DNA of 64,000 nt from HGM04593 sp045660825 (GCA_045660825.1 JAZREN010000008.1:1-64000), one strand, 5' to 3'; positions 1 through 9,345 are shown, numbered from the stretch's first letter. Program-made: numbers and translations. Notes: generated by a model from the letters alone, not told the origin.

Positions 1-759
1 CTCTACAACATCGCTCTGGTAAACTGTTTCTCCGTCAACTCTAATGGCGATAGCCTTGACGGTAGCACTGTTCTTGAGTGTTTCGTTAAGAACGTAGTAG
101 CCACTGCGCTTGGTCGTTCCAACACGTGGCTCGCTGTGATATTCTTCGAAACTTGGTATGGTTCCATCTATTGTATAGTATAGAGTATCGCTCTTGACAG
201 ATGTTTCAGCTTCTACAAAGACCTGGTTCTCATATACACCCTGAGGCGTTTTGAATGTTGGTTTTTCAACCTCTACCATATCTGCAGGCAACTCATATTC
301 AACAGTGATGCTTTTTACATAATATGCACGCTGTGTTGCTGTCCAGTTGATGGTGATGTCGCCGTTTGTGTCCTCGCAGTCGAATGTGTAGGCTGCATCC
401 GATGTCTTGGGTGCGTAGGCCGCTGATGTCTGGCTGCCCACGGTGATGGTAATCTTTGCATCGCCGCTGGCTGCAATACTGCTGTTCACGGTTACGCTCT
501 TTATCTTGTAGCCGGCAAAGGCCGATGTGCCCAGTTCGTATGATGTGTTCGGGCTGTTCCTTGAACCAATCTGTATACCTTTGGTTGCGCTCCAATCAAT
601 GTAGGTAGCACCGCTTGCGTTCCACTCGATGTCGCTGAGTGTCAATGTGCCGCCGGTGGTTGTGAGTTCGCCTTTTGAAAATGTGTGTGTGTAGCTCTCG
701 GCGTTTGCTGTTGCAAGAACGCAGAAAAAAGTGAAAAGTGAAAGTAGAATTTTTTTCAT
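1..759 (-). CDS. Secreted protein with chitobiase C-terminal-like domain (3' end outside window)
   Basis: The frame runs from ATG at 759 off the left edge, giving 253 codons with no stop. It starts with a signal peptide (MKKILLSLFTFFCVLATANA), followed by a beta-rich region of about 130 residues. A segment with TLYYTIDGTIPS around residues 200-211 matches the repeat seen in chitobiase/beta-hexosaminidase C-terminal (CHB_HEX_C) domains of Bacteroidetes surface proteins. The remainder, including any catalytic or sorting domain, lies outside the window. It follows the SusCD operon on the same strand but is separated from it by a strong terminator and a repeat element, so it is probably its own unit. 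Function unknown; a cell-surface or extracellular role is inferred. Confidence 0.75.
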   Translation of the reverse strand, partial: MKKILLSLFTFFCVLATANAESYTHTFSKGELTTTGGTLTLSDIEWNASGATYIDWSATKGIQIGSRNSPNTSYELGTSAFAGYKIKSVTVNSSIAASGDAKITITVGSQTSAAYAPKTSDAAYTFDCEDTNGDITINWTATQRAYYVKSITVEYELPADMVEVEKPTFKTPQGVYENQVFVEAETSVKSDTLYYTIDGTIPSFEEYHSEPRVGTTKRSGYYVLNETLKNSATVKAIAIRVDGETVYQSDVVE

Positions 760-832
760 ATCGATATGTTTTATTTTTATCAATAAAGAGCTGTTTGAAT
801 TTATATTGCCAGCTTCTATAATAAAATATTTT

Positions 833-1014
833 TTTAAATTTAACCTGAGTTCGATATAAGAATTTATACTAAAATTTAGCGTATTTTGTCATCTCGAACG
901 TATGTGAGAGATCTCTTATTTTACGATTTTTTTGAGATCCCTCGTCGCTACGCTCTGTCGGGATGACAGGTCCGCGATTTGATTTAGCTTATATCGAACT
1001 CACGTTAATTTAAA
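833..1014. repeat. MITE-like element, copy 1
   Basis: The ends are inverted repeats: TAACCTGAGTTCGATATAAG at 841-860 and the reverse complement of TAACGTGAGTTCGATATAAG near 986-1005, with one mismatch, flanked by AT-rich TTTAAATT. The core holds an imperfect palindrome that opens GTCATCTCGA and closes CGGGATGAC. A second copy lies at about 24702-25016 with its core inverted relative to this one. No open frame codes a transposase, so it would be non-autonomous. Confidence 0.7.
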
Positions 1015-1082
1015 CGGCTTTTAAGTTTCAGTTTGCAAAGTTAGTGATTTATTGATAGATATTTGATATCGCTTGTGTTAAA

Positions 1083-1126
1083 TATTGCGTTAGCGGCCCG
1101 GAAATTTCCGGGCCGCTAACGCAATA
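1083..1126 (-). terminator. Hairpin terminator after the SusCD operon
   Basis: A perfect inverted repeat with 22-bp arms (ATTGCGTTAGCGGCCCGGAA and complement, centre AAATTT) lies 12 bp past the stop of the thioredoxin-like gene. On the minus strand it is followed by an AT-rich tail. It most likely ends the operon transcript and also isolates the gene at the left edge. Confidence 0.75.
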
Positions 1127-1138
1127 GTATTTCAGTTT

Positions 1139-2635
1139 TTACTGTTTACTGTTCTTTACTTCTTCTATCTTGTTTATAAAAGCATCGATATCTGTTTCTG
1201 TCTGCATAATTACACCAGCGGGTTCTCCATTGGGTTCAAGAATCAGGTAAGTCGGGAACATCTGCACGTCGAATTTTTCCAAGATGCGTGCACCTTCGTC
1301 GCTCTCGTCGCCAATGCTTATGCTCACAAATTCCCTGTTCAGGTATTCAGCCACTTTGTCATGCGGGAATACCCTGTCTTTCATCATCTTGCATGGCACA
1401 CAACCGTCGGTGTGGCACTCAATGAAAATGTGCTTGTTCTCTGCTGTGGCTTTCTCTATAGCTTTTTCCAGTGTTATGTCCTGGAAATTTGTTCCGGGAC
1501 CTGTGTAGAACTCGGCAAAACGTGCCTTTTCTATCATGGATGCCATTTCGGGACCAGGTGTCGGCGCATGAGCCGATATAATTTCGCCCTTTTTGCCAAT
1601 GATTATGTAACGTGGAACACTTGATATCTGGAAGTCGCTCTCGAACTGTGATTGTTCCTCGCAGTCGGGGAACAGGTTAATCAAGCCCTGCATGTTGTGC
1701 TTTCTGATGCTCTCTATCCATGCCTCCTTGTCCTCGCTGCGGTCAATGGAAATTGTAGCGAAACAAACGTCGCTCTCGTGGCGGAACCAGTAGCGCATGC
1801 CTGTGAATTTGTGCATGTGCTCAAGACAACTGTGGCACCATGTTGCCCATACATCAATAACAAGTACCTTGCCTTTGAACTCCTCAAAGGTGTGCTCGTT
1901 ACCTTCGATATCCTTCAGCACTGATATGGGTGCCGGGTTGCCCGGCATTAGGCGGGTGAAGAGCCTGTACATCTCAAGCACTTCGGTTTTCAACGGGCTG
2001 TCGGCAACGTTCTCCTCAATGAGCGGCTCAATGCTCTTGAGCCCGTCGGTGCATCCGCTGTTCTGCAACGGGAATTTCAGCCTCTCAAGGTATTCGTTGT
2101 GCAGTGCGCTGTTCTTGCTACTGAAGACGGTGCGCAGCTTGTTATAGTCGTTCTCGTTGAGCGCTCTTATCTCATAGAATACCGTGGCTGTCACTCCGTC
2201 GCGCGAGTCGTTGAAACTGTTGCCCTCCTTCATGGCCTGCAGGGTGAAATAGTGGTCGGCAAACTTGCCTATTTTCTTTGTGTTTGCGAACTGCGCGACA
2301 ACCTCATTGTCGAATGACAGCTCGGTCGCGTGCTCGGGTAATCCGTAGATGTCCTCGTTCTTGCCGCGGCATTTGAACATGTACTCTCCGCTGTTCCATA
2401 CAAAGTGGCATTGGTTAAGGGTGTGGACTCCTTTTTTATCCTCGGCTATGGTCTGTTTAATGGAGTCGTACAATGCTGTTATCTCTGCCGCATTGTCGAA
2501 CTTGCGCAGCCAGATACTGTCGTATAGCGCAATATCCTGGGCTTCAACACTCTCATTGCTGTTCTGTGATGTTCCACATGTGGTCGCTATAAAAGCAACC
2601 AATGTAATTGCTAAAAAGCGGAAATAGTATTTCAT
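1139..2635 (-). CDS. Lipoprotein-like double thioredoxin-fold protein (TlpA family)
   Basis: This is a 498-residue exported protein. The N-terminus is a signal peptide ending in ATTCG at Cys20, a weak lipobox, so it is probably a lipoprotein. Residues 30-220 are a helical N-terminal region. A TlpA/AhpC-like thioredoxin domain follows (about 230-370) with the active site WATWCHSC (CxxC 267-270) and the cis-Pro site SSVPRY (Pro341). A second thioredoxin fold (about 385-495) has CVPC at 412-415 and cis-Pro in QMFPTY. Both CxxC pairs are intact, so thiol-disulfide exchange in the periplasm is likely. It is the last gene of the SusCD operon, 13 bp after the lipoprotein gene. The substrate is unknown; proteins of this type often accompany SusCD pairs in Bacteroidetes. 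Confidence 0.85.
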   Translation of the reverse strand: MKYYFRFLAITLVAFIATTCGTSQNSNESVEAQDIALYDSIWLRKFDNAAEITALYDSIKQTIAEDKKGVHTLNQCHFVWNSGEYMFKCRGKNEDIYGLPEHATELSFDNEVVAQFANTKKIGKFADHYFTLQAMKEGNSFNDSRDGVTATVFYEIRALNENDYNKLRTVFSSKNSALHNEYLERLKFPLQNSGCTDGLKSIEPLIEENVADSPLKTEVLEMYRLFTRLMPGNPAPISVLKDIEGNEHTFEEFKGKVLVIDVWATWCHSCLEHMHKFTGMRYWFRHESDVCFATISIDRSEDKEAWIESIRKHNMQGLINLFPDCEEQSQFESDFQISSVPRYIIIGKKGEIISAHAPTPGPEMASMIEKARFAEFYTGPGTNFQDITLEKAIEKATAENKHIFIECHTDGCVPCKMMKDRVFPHDKVAEYLNREFVSISIGDESDEGARILEKFDVQMFPTYLILEPNGEPAGVIMQTETDIDAFINKIEEVKNSKQ

Positions 2636-2648
2636 AGATGTATGGTTG

Positions 2649-3674
2649 TTACTTGTTTATACCATAGGCAATACCTTGCAGGTCAATGCCGTATTGCTCT
2701 TTCATGTGTTTCACGGTAATCTCATACTTCTCGGTGAGCATGGGGTAGAGGCTCTTGGGATAACGCGCTTCGAACTCCTCGGGTGTGAGCCACATAGCAT
2801 TCTTTATGTATGCGTTGAAAAGGTTATACTCCTTGTATTTGTCCTTTTCCCAATAGTAGCAGCTTACCACGCTTTCAAGTGGACGCCACAACTGTTTCAG
2901 CTGGCCTGTTCCGAAGTTGTCGTTCAGGTCGTCAATGAAACCGAGTTTGTACTTGTAGTTATCCTTCGATGGGTCCTTGTGGTCCATCTTCTTGTCCTGG
3001 CTGAAGTCGAAGCCTGTCCAGAACTCGTCGGGCGAGGTTATTTCCCCCTTGTCCATGGCATTCTTGATGGCCTCAATCATGAATACACAGCGCAACTGCT
3101 TGAGTGCATATTCGGTGTCGTTTCCATTGATGATTTCGTCCTTGAAACTGATGGCCCAGTTGTCGAAGTTACCAAGCTTGATGGTCTTGTATGGGTCAAG
3201 TGTTGTGCCACCGCCATTGTCGCCGCTGTCCTCGCCAAAGTCACGTGGCTCTGTGCGCAGATTGTGTATCATATAAATCTTCACAGGGAACGACGATTTT
3301 GCGAACTCCTGGCTTATGTTAGGGAAAATATAGTTGTAGAAGTAGTCTACATAGAAGGGCAAATGCTCGTCGGGAAGGTTCCATGCTGCATCCTCACGCT
3401 CCTCGTCATAGCCTGCAACATAGATGTCACCAGTACCCACTGACACCCAGTCGCGGTTAAGGTCCTCTTCGGTAATATCCTTGTAAAGGAGATACACACC
3501 ATATTCCTGCTTTATGTCATAGATGAGCGAGTCGTATTTGCTGTCACCCTGTGGAAAACCTCCACGAATGGGTGAGTAGTTGCCCGATGGGGTAATCACA
3601 TCATCCTCGTGGCAAGCGCACAGGGAAACGAGGCTTACCAATATCATTGCTGCTGTAAATAGATGCTTTTTCAT
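2649..3674 (-). CDS. SusCD-associated lipoprotein, resembling zinc metallohydrolase lipoproteins but without HExxH
   Basis: This 341-residue lipoprotein has a clear signal peptide and lipobox (SLCAC). Its position directly after susD and general layout (DSLIYDIKQEYG near the N-terminus, then an NYIFPNI...PVKIYMI section) resemble the substrate import-associated zinc metallohydrolase lipoproteins of Bacteroidetes. No HExxH occurs anywhere. The best candidate for the equivalent helix is VFMIEAIKNAM, where both metal-binding His are missing. It may therefore be a non-catalytic surface binder. The GDNGGGTTLDP segment is probably a flexible loop. The family assignment is tentative; the surface lipoprotein role in the uptake operon is well supported. 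Confidence 0.6.
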   Translation of the reverse strand: MKKHLFTAAMILVSLVSLCACHEDDVITPSGNYSPIRGGFPQGDSKYDSLIYDIKQEYGVYLLYKDITEEDLNRDWVSVGTGDIYVAGYDEEREDAAWNLPDEHLPFYVDYFYNYIFPNISQEFAKSSFPVKIYMIHNLRTEPRDFGEDSGDNGGGTTLDPYKTIKLGNFDNWAISFKDEIINGNDTEYALKQLRCVFMIEAIKNAMDKGEITSPDEFWTGFDFSQDKKMDHKDPSKDNYKYKLGFIDDLNDNFGTGQLKQLWRPLESVVSCYYWEKDKYKEYNLFNAYIKNAMWLTPEEFEARYPKSLYPMLTEKYEITVKHMKEQYGIDLQGIAYGINK

Positions 3675-3701
3675 AATATTTCAGTGCTGTGATTGTGTCT
3701 G

Positions 3702-5258
3702 TTACTGTGGTTGTCGTTTACCCGGCAGTTCGTTCTGCTCGAGGCTGCTGTTGCTCTGCATTGCCTCATCGGGGATGGGGATGGTGTAGAGTGGGTCGCC
3801 CTCCTGCAATGTGTAGTCGCTGCTCTGCGATTCGTTATCGTACCATGTGTGTGTGATGGCCGGCATGCCCCAACGTCGCAGATCGAACCAACGGTGTCCC
3901 TCGTAGCACAACTCGCGGCGGCGCTCCTCACGTACGAACTGCACCAGTTCGTCGTTGCTGCCGAACTCAACCTCTTCAAAGTCCTCGGGGTCAAAACGCT
4001 TTTCGAGCAGGGTGTTGAGTGCTGCTGTCGCCACTTCGTCACCGCCGCCGCCAAGCATTGCCATTGCTTCGGCATAGTTCAGATAAGCTTCGGACAGGCG
4101 CAGACAACGGCCGAATGTGCCTGTTGCTGTCAGCGGCAGATAGTAGGTAGTGCCAATGTTTACCTTGCCGAACGCCATTGGCATCTCGCCGCCTAATCCG
4201 TCGGGTGCCTGTACAATGTAGTGCATAAGGCGCAAATCCCAGTCGAGGTAGCTGCTGAGTAGGCTCTCCGATGCCTGGAAATATGCGTGCATCTTCTGGC
4301 CTGATATTGAGCTTGTTGTGTTTGCATAATCGTATGCCCATTTGAACATGTCGGTTACATTGCCATATGGCCAAATGGTCTCGCTACACTTGTATGTAGG
4401 CATGTTCAAGTATGTCCTCACATATTGGCCGTCTGTGTTGAGGTCTTCAAACTGAACGTCGTTAAGGTCGACAAGTCTGAAACGCTTGTCGTCCATCACC
4501 ATCTTTGCATATCGTGCGGCCTCTTCCCAGCGCTCCATATAAAGATATGTACGCGAGAGCATCAGCTGCACCATAGGAAGGCTTGTGCGGTAGTTGTCGC
4601 TCCACTGCTCGCTCTCGGGCAGTTCAAGATATGTCGCTTCGGCTGTGTGCAGGTCGCTCAATATCTGTGCATAAACCTCGGCAACTGTCTTTCTCTTCAG
4701 GTAGTCGTCGCTTGGCTCAATGCCACTCTGCAGCTTCAGGGGAACACCAAGTGCCGTGGAGTCACTGTTGTATGGCTTGCCGAAAATGTTCACAAGGTTG
4801 AAGTAGTAGAAACCGCGCAACGCGTATGCCTGTGCCTTTACCTTATTAATATTATCTTCGGTGTCCACAACATTGGGTATGTAGTCGATTACTGCATTGG
4901 CACCCAAAATTACTTCGTAGTACGACTGGTATATGTTCGTGTGTCCTGCGGCAGCCTCTTCCATCATCTCGAACATGTCGGGCTGCCAGGTAAATGCTGC
5001 CAGGTATTTCTCGGCCTCGAAACCGTCGGTAGGTGTCTGGTAGGGGGCTGCCTCAATGTCATCATCGAGCAGGTTCAGGAAAATGTTGAATCCTGTCATG
5101 TCATTGCGTTGATAGGCCTCGCCAAGCAACAGTTCATTGAGTGATACTGCATCCTTGGGGACAAATTCGCTTGTCGAATTGGGCTCAAGGAAATCTCCAC
5201 ACGATGTTGCCGAAAGGAGTGCAACAGTTGCTGCAAATATGTTGAATATTTTCTTCAT
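3702..5258 (-). CDS. SusD/RagB family nutrient-binding outer-membrane lipoprotein
   Basis: This 518-residue lipoprotein (signal peptide, Cys20 in SATSCGD) sits on the cell surface and caps the SusC channel. The SusD family is indicated by the N-terminal FLEPNST segment, the TPR-like helices (KAQAYALRGFYYFNLVNIFG, where the ALR-F-Y-F motif is typical), and the C-terminal RREL-YEGHRWFDLRRWG signature near residue 450. It ends with the usual short tail. It lies 12 bp after susC and 27 bp before the next lipoprotein gene, so it is cotranscribed. The ligand cannot be read from the sequence; no glycoside hydrolase is present in the operon, so the substrate may be peptide-like or a small metabolite instead of a polysaccharide (inference). 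Confidence 0.95.
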   Translation of the reverse strand: MKKIFNIFAATVALLSATSCGDFLEPNSTSEFVPKDAVSLNELLLGEAYQRNDMTGFNIFLNLLDDDIEAAPYQTPTDGFEAEKYLAAFTWQPDMFEMMEEAAAGHTNIYQSYYEVILGANAVIDYIPNVVDTEDNINKVKAQAYALRGFYYFNLVNIFGKPYNSDSTALGVPLKLQSGIEPSDDYLKRKTVAEVYAQILSDLHTAEATYLELPESEQWSDNYRTSLPMVQLMLSRTYLYMERWEEAARYAKMVMDDKRFRLVDLNDVQFEDLNTDGQYVRTYLNMPTYKCSETIWPYGNVTDMFKWAYDYANTTSSISGQKMHAYFQASESLLSSYLDWDLRLMHYIVQAPDGLGGEMPMAFGKVNIGTTYYLPLTATGTFGRCLRLSEAYLNYAEAMAMLGGGGDEVATAALNTLLEKRFDPEDFEEVEFGSNDELVQFVREERRRELCYEGHRWFDLRRWGMPAITHTWYDNESQSSDYTLQEGDPLYTIPIPDEAMQSNSSLEQNELPGKRQPQ

Positions 5259-5270
5259 AGTCTTAAATTC

Positions 5271-8200
5271 TTAAAGTCCTATACCAAGTCCTATTGAGTA
5301 AACTCTTGGCTGTATGCTGTTGCCAAGTTCAGGGTCATAACCTCTCCACTCCTTACTTGCTATTACAAACAAGTTGTTCACGTTGGCGCTCACTGATATG
5401 CGCGAGAGGCCCAACTTCTGGCATGCCTTACGTGGCACGTTGTACGAGAGTGAAATCTGTGTACAGCGCAAGAACGATGCATCCACAACCCTTGCGTCCG
5501 ACTGTGCCCACATTGAGTAGATGTTGTCATAGAGTCCGTTGGGCAGGTTCAGGTTATAGAGGTCGCGCACCGATGTGTAGAGTGCCGGAATGTTTGTGTG
5601 TGCCTCGTCGCCGGGCTGTTTCCAACGGCTGTTGAGTTCATTCGACAGGTTGCTGTATATGTCCGGCATCTTGCCGTATGTGAATGTAGAGTAGGGGTTC
5701 GGCAAGCGCTTCTGTGCTCCAAGGTTCGCGGCAAAGTCAATGCCGAAATTGAAATCCCTCCAACGTATTCTGGTGTTGAAACCACCCGAGAAGTCAGGCT
5801 CCTGTTGTCCCGAATATACAAGGAATGTCGTCGGGTCTACGCTACCGTCACCATCAACGTCATCATATGTGGCGTTGGCAAATGTGGGGTAACCGTTTGT
5901 GCCGTTGAGGCCGGTGAACTGGTAGGACCAGAAGGCCGACAGCGGGTAGCCCTGCTTCAACGGACGGCTGCTGTTGCCGCTAAGGAAGTCGTAGTGTGTC
6001 AGCTCATCGGCCTTGGCTGTGCGGTCATCGGTCTCCGAACGGTTCCAGTTCTTGCCCGCATTCATACCTACAGTCCATGCGAAGTTGTTAGTGCGTATCG
6101 GGGTATAGTTGAATGTGAACTCAACACCCTGGTTGGTGATGAGGCCACCGTTGAGCGGCATTGACTCCATACCGTACTCCTGTGCAATGTCCTGGCGGAT
6201 GATGGCATTCGAACGGCGGTTATAGTACTCGAAGTTCATTGTAATGCCAAACAGCGCTACGTCAAGACCAAGGTTGGACGACTTCGTACGCTCCCATTTC
6301 AACTGGTTGTTCGGGAGGCTCGAAATGGTCAGGTAATACTCGTTGTAGCTGGTGTGCAGGCCCTGGTATCGCACAATCATCTCGGGGCTCAACGAGTTTA
6401 CCACGTTGCCCTGTATACCGTATGTGGCACGTATGTTGAACTGGTCGAGCCAAGGCAGGTTCTCCATCATGAATGGCTCCTGTGCCAATTTCCACGAAGC
6501 ACCGAACGACCATGTCGGGTCGAACTGCTTGTTCACATCCTGGCCGAAGCGGTTCGACGCATCGGAACGCACGTTCATATTGAATACATAGCGGTTCTTG
6601 AGCGAGTAGGCCACTGTTGCATAGAACGACAAATAGTTGGTCAGCGTCGATGTCTTGCTCCAACCGCCATTGTACAGCTGAGAGAGCGCTCCCCAACCGA
6701 TTGAAACATCACTGCCTATGGGCTTGAAATTCTCGGGCAGTGTTGGCGACACAAGAATCTCGCCGCGCTCGGGGACATATCCCCACACGGTGTTGCCCTC
6801 GCTGCTTCCCTTGCTTGAGCGTATTTCCATACCGAGCATTGCATTCAAGCGATGGTTCTCGTTGAACTCCTTCGAGAATGCCAAGCGGTGCGATGTGCTG
6901 TATGAAACAGTCTGTGAGTTTGCCTGCTGTAGAACACCGCCATAAGGCATCAATGCCGCATTGTACTTTTCCGAGCCGGCTTTCTCTGTACCGTAGGGGA
7001 AACCACGATACAGCTGCTCAACCTGTGAAGTCTTTTCACCGGCATAGCTCTCGCTGGCATTGTTATTCAAAGACATGCTTGCCGTTCCCTGGTAAGTGAG
7101 CCAACTTAGTATCTTGAAGTTTACGTTCACCGATGCGTTGAATGCAGTTCCCGTATTCTGCGAGAAACTGTTCTCCATCTCGTTGAAGATGTTGTATGCA
7201 AATTGGTTGTGCCCGCCAAGCTGCGTGTTGTACTGGTAGTTGTAATATTTCGAGTAATATGCCGGAGTGCCATCCTCGTTATATGCAGGGATGGCGCGGC
7301 TGGTGTTCATCGCATAGTTGTATGGGTTAACACCGGCACCGTAACCATCGGAGTTCCTTATGCTACCGTTGAGCTGTGCGCTGATGCTGAGCTTCTCATT
7401 GACATTGCTGTTTATGCTCAATCGTGTAGTTACCTGGTCGTTGCTGTTGCCCACCTCGTAACCGTTGTTAATCTGGTAACCCAACGATGCGTTGTAGGTG
7501 TATTTGTCGGTACCGCCCGAAACGCTCAAGTTGTGGTTGTTGCTCACCGAGTTACGTGTAAGCAGTTCGAACCAGTCGGTGTTTACCGTCTCAAGGCGCT
7601 GCAGATGGTATGAGAACTCCTCCTCGGTTATCATTCGTCTGTTGAACATTGCCATCAATCCCTCGTAGGTATATATCTGTGGCAGAGGCTCGTTCTGGTA
7701 GCGTACACCGGCCTCGTATGCTTCCTTGCTGAACTGTATGCGCTCCAATGAGTTCATGAAGTCATACATCTCATATGTGGGGCGCTCCCTCACCGATACG
7801 TTGGTGTTGTAGTTCACGCTTATGCGTCCCGGCGTACCCTTCTTTGTGGTGATGACAATGACGCCGTTCGAAGCCTTTGAACCATAGATTGCTGTTGCCG
7901 AAGCATCCTTCAATACCGTTATGTTGTCAATGTCCTGTGGGTTCAACCATGATATCTGGTTACCGATGAGCTCCTTCATGTCCGATGTCAGGGCTGCGCT
8001 GATGTCAATTGACAGCGGGTCTTCCTGGATTACACCATCCACAACCCACAGCGGGCTTGTGTTACCGAGGATGGTCGATGTACCACGGATGGTGATCTTT
8101 GGTGATGCACCCACACGCGCCGATGTGTTCACAACCGACATACCGGCAATCTTACCCTGCAACATCTGGTCGATGCTCTGGTATGCAGGCATCATGATGT

Positions 8201-8633
8201 CGTCAGCCTTCACAGTTGTGAACGCACCCACCATGTCCTTGCGTGGCAGTCGCGCATAACCGTCCTCCACAATAGTCACCTCTTCGAGCATCTCGTCATC
8301 GGGCATCAGCTGTATGTTGAATGGCTTGCCTATGTTCTGCGCAGTCAGTTTTATTGTCTGGCTCTTAGAACCCATGTAGCTGAATACCAAAGTCAGCTTT
8401 TCGTTTTCGCTGAACACCAAGTCAATCTTGAAATCTCCGTTTATGCCGGTGCTTGCACCCTTCACCATCTTCTTGTCCTTCATCACCACGACATTGGCAC
8501 CCGGAAGCGGCATTTCAAGTTCATCGACAACTGTACCTGTGATTGTGCGGCCGGCTTGAGCGAATGCTCCAATGCTGCCGGTGAGGCACAATACTAGGCA
8601 TAATAACCTGATAATCGTAGATTTTGCTCTCAT
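5271..8633 (-). CDS. SusC/RagA family TonB-dependent outer-membrane receptor
   Basis: This 1120-residue protein imports a ligand captured by SusD using TonB energy. It has a signal peptide (residues 1-25), a carboxypeptidase-D-like regulatory domain (about 28-110, TVVDELEMPLPGANV), a plug domain (about 120-255; SusC signature with KITIRGTSTI, PLWVVDGV, VLKDASATAIYGSKASNGV) and a C-terminal 22-strand barrel ending in YSIGLGIGL. Length is normal for the family. It is first in a four-gene operon: susC, susD, lipoprotein, thioredoxin-like. A -7 box lies about 130 bp upstream, leaving a long leader. No adjacent sigma/anti-sigma pair or hybrid two-component sensor is in view. Confidence 0.95.
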   Translation of the reverse strand: MRAKSTIIRLLCLVLCLTGSIGAFAQAGRTITGTVVDELEMPLPGANVVVMKDKKMVKGASTGINGDFKIDLVFSENEKLTLVFSYMGSKSQTIKLTAQNIGKPFNIQLMPDDEMLEEVTIVEDGYARLPRKDMVGAFTTVKADDIMMPAYQSIDQMLQGKIAGMSVVNTSARVGASPKITIRGTSTILGNTSPLWVVDGVIQEDPLSIDISAALTSDMKELIGNQISWLNPQDIDNITVLKDASATAIYGSKASNGVIVITTKKGTPGRISVNYNTNVSVRERPTYEMYDFMNSLERIQFSKEAYEAGVRYQNEPLPQIYTYEGLMAMFNRRMITEEEFSYHLQRLETVNTDWFELLTRNSVSNNHNLSVSGGTDKYTYNASLGYQINNGYEVGNSNDQVTTRLSINSNVNEKLSISAQLNGSIRNSDGYGAGVNPYNYAMNTSRAIPAYNEDGTPAYYSKYYNYQYNTQLGGHNQFAYNIFNEMENSFSQNTGTAFNASVNVNFKILSWLTYQGTASMSLNNNASESYAGEKTSQVEQLYRGFPYGTEKAGSEKYNAALMPYGGVLQQANSQTVSYSTSHRLAFSKEFNENHRLNAMLGMEIRSSKGSSEGNTVWGYVPERGEILVSPTLPENFKPIGSDVSIGWGALSQLYNGGWSKTSTLTNYLSFYATVAYSLKNRYVFNMNVRSDASNRFGQDVNKQFDPTWSFGASWKLAQEPFMMENLPWLDQFNIRATYGIQGNVVNSLSPEMIVRYQGLHTSYNEYYLTISSLPNNQLKWERTKSSNLGLDVALFGITMNFEYYNRRSNAIIRQDIAQEYGMESMPLNGGLITNQGVEFTFNYTPIRTNNFAWTVGMNAGKNWNRSETDDRTAKADELTHYDFLSGNSSRPLKQGYPLSAFWSYQFTGLNGTNGYPTFANATYDDVDGDGSVDPTTFLVYSGQQEPDFSGGFNTRIRWRDFNFGIDFAANLGAQKRLPNPYSTFTYGKMPDIYSNLSNELNSRWKQPGDEAHTNIPALYTSVRDLYNLNLPNGLYDNIYSMWAQSDARVVDASFLRCTQISLSYNVPRKACQKLGLSRISVSANVNNLFVIASKEWRGYDPELGNSIQPRVYSIGLGIGL

Positions 8634-8762
8634 AGCTTATAGCGTTATAGGTTGTAGTTACTATTGAACGTGTAAAATTAATGTTTTTTTGGAACCATCT
8701 TTTAGATTTATCGAAAAAAATGCGGTAAAAGGTAAAAAAAAGTTTCGGTCTTTTGTCTGCTC

Positions 8763-8770
8763 CAAAATTA
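8763..8770 (-). promoter_or_regulatory. Candidate -7 box for the SusCD operon
   Basis: TAATTTTG on the minus strand fits the Bacteroidetes -7 consensus TAnnTTTG. It lies in the divergent space between susC and the Nudix gene and predicts a leader of about 125 nt. No clear TTTG at -33 is seen. Confidence 0.4.
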
Positions 8771-8810
8771 AAAAATCCCGTTCCCTAACGTTGGAATGAC
8801 GGAATTTACT

Positions 8811-8818
8811 TAATTTTG
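8811..8818 (+). promoter_or_regulatory. Candidate -7 box for the Nudix gene
   Basis: TAATTTTG fits TAnnTTTG, with TTGG at 8791-8794 about 17 nt upstream as a weak -33 element. The predicted transcription start is near 8822, which leaves a very short leader before ATG 8827 or 8833. Confidence 0.5.
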
Positions 8819-8832
8819 TAAAAAATATGCTT

Positions 8833-9345
8833 ATGAAAAAAGACAACAATTCCGAACTTTTACCAATAGTAAATGAGGCTGGCGAGGTTATTGGCAGCGC
8901 CACTCGTGGCGAGTGTCACGATGGTGCAAAACTCCTGCATCCGGTAGTGCATCTGCACCTGTTCAATTCGGCAGGACATCTCTATCTGCAGCATCGCCCA
9001 CAATGGAAAACCATACAGCCTGGCAAGTGGGATACGGCAGTTGGCGGGCATATCGACTATGGCGAGGATGTCCCCACTGCACTGAAAAGAGAGGTGCGCG
9101 AGGAACTTGGAATAACGGATTGCGAACCGCATTTGTTGAATAGCTATCTCTTTGAGAGTGAACGTGAAAAGGAATTTGTATATGTATATAGCGCGGTGTA
9201 CGACGGCACAGTCACACCAAGCGAGGAGCTAGACGGCGGCCGCTTCTGGACTCTCAATGAAATCAAGGCCGCAATGGGAAAAGAAATGCTCACTCCAAAC
9301 TTTGAAATGGAGTTTGTAAAAGTGATAGAGTGGATGGGGAAGTAA
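8833..9345 (+). CDS. Nudix hydrolase (Idi/YfcD-like)
   Basis: This 170-residue protein is expected to be a cytoplasmic hydrolase of nucleoside-diphosphate-linked compounds. The complete Nudix box GX5EX7REUXEEXGU is visible as GHIDYGEDVPTALKREVREE plus LGI, near residues 75-97. The segment before it (EVIGSATRGECHDG, then LLHPVVHLHLFN) resembles the IPP-isomerase-like/YfcD branch, but Nudix subfamilies cannot be assigned from this alone and the substrate is unknown. An in-frame ATG two codons upstream (8827) is an alternative start; the -7 box at 8811-8818 allows either. It is monocistronic, divergent from susC, and convergent with the NADAR-like gene across a hairpin. Confidence 0.85.
   Translation: MKKDNNSELLPIVNEAGEVIGSATRGECHDGAKLLHPVVHLHLFNSAGHLYLQHRPQWKTIQPGKWDTAVGGHIDYGEDVPTALKREVREELGITDCEPHLLNSYLFESEREKEFVYVYSAVYDGTVTPSEELDGGRFWTLNEIKAAMGKEMLTPNFEMEFVKVIEWMGK

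Noticed and set aside
299..595. Minus-strand 98-codon frame within the first gene
   Set aside because: It overlaps the signal-peptide-bearing 253-codon frame, which continues to the edge and has domain character.
2646..3443. Long plus-strand frame opposite the SusCD lipoprotein gene
   Set aside because: Val/Leu/Cys-rich shadow of the real gene, no start signal.
8661..8903. Eighty-codon minus-strand frame across the susC/Nudix spacer
   Set aside because: It overlaps the start of the Nudix gene and both candidate promoters, and has low-complexity content.
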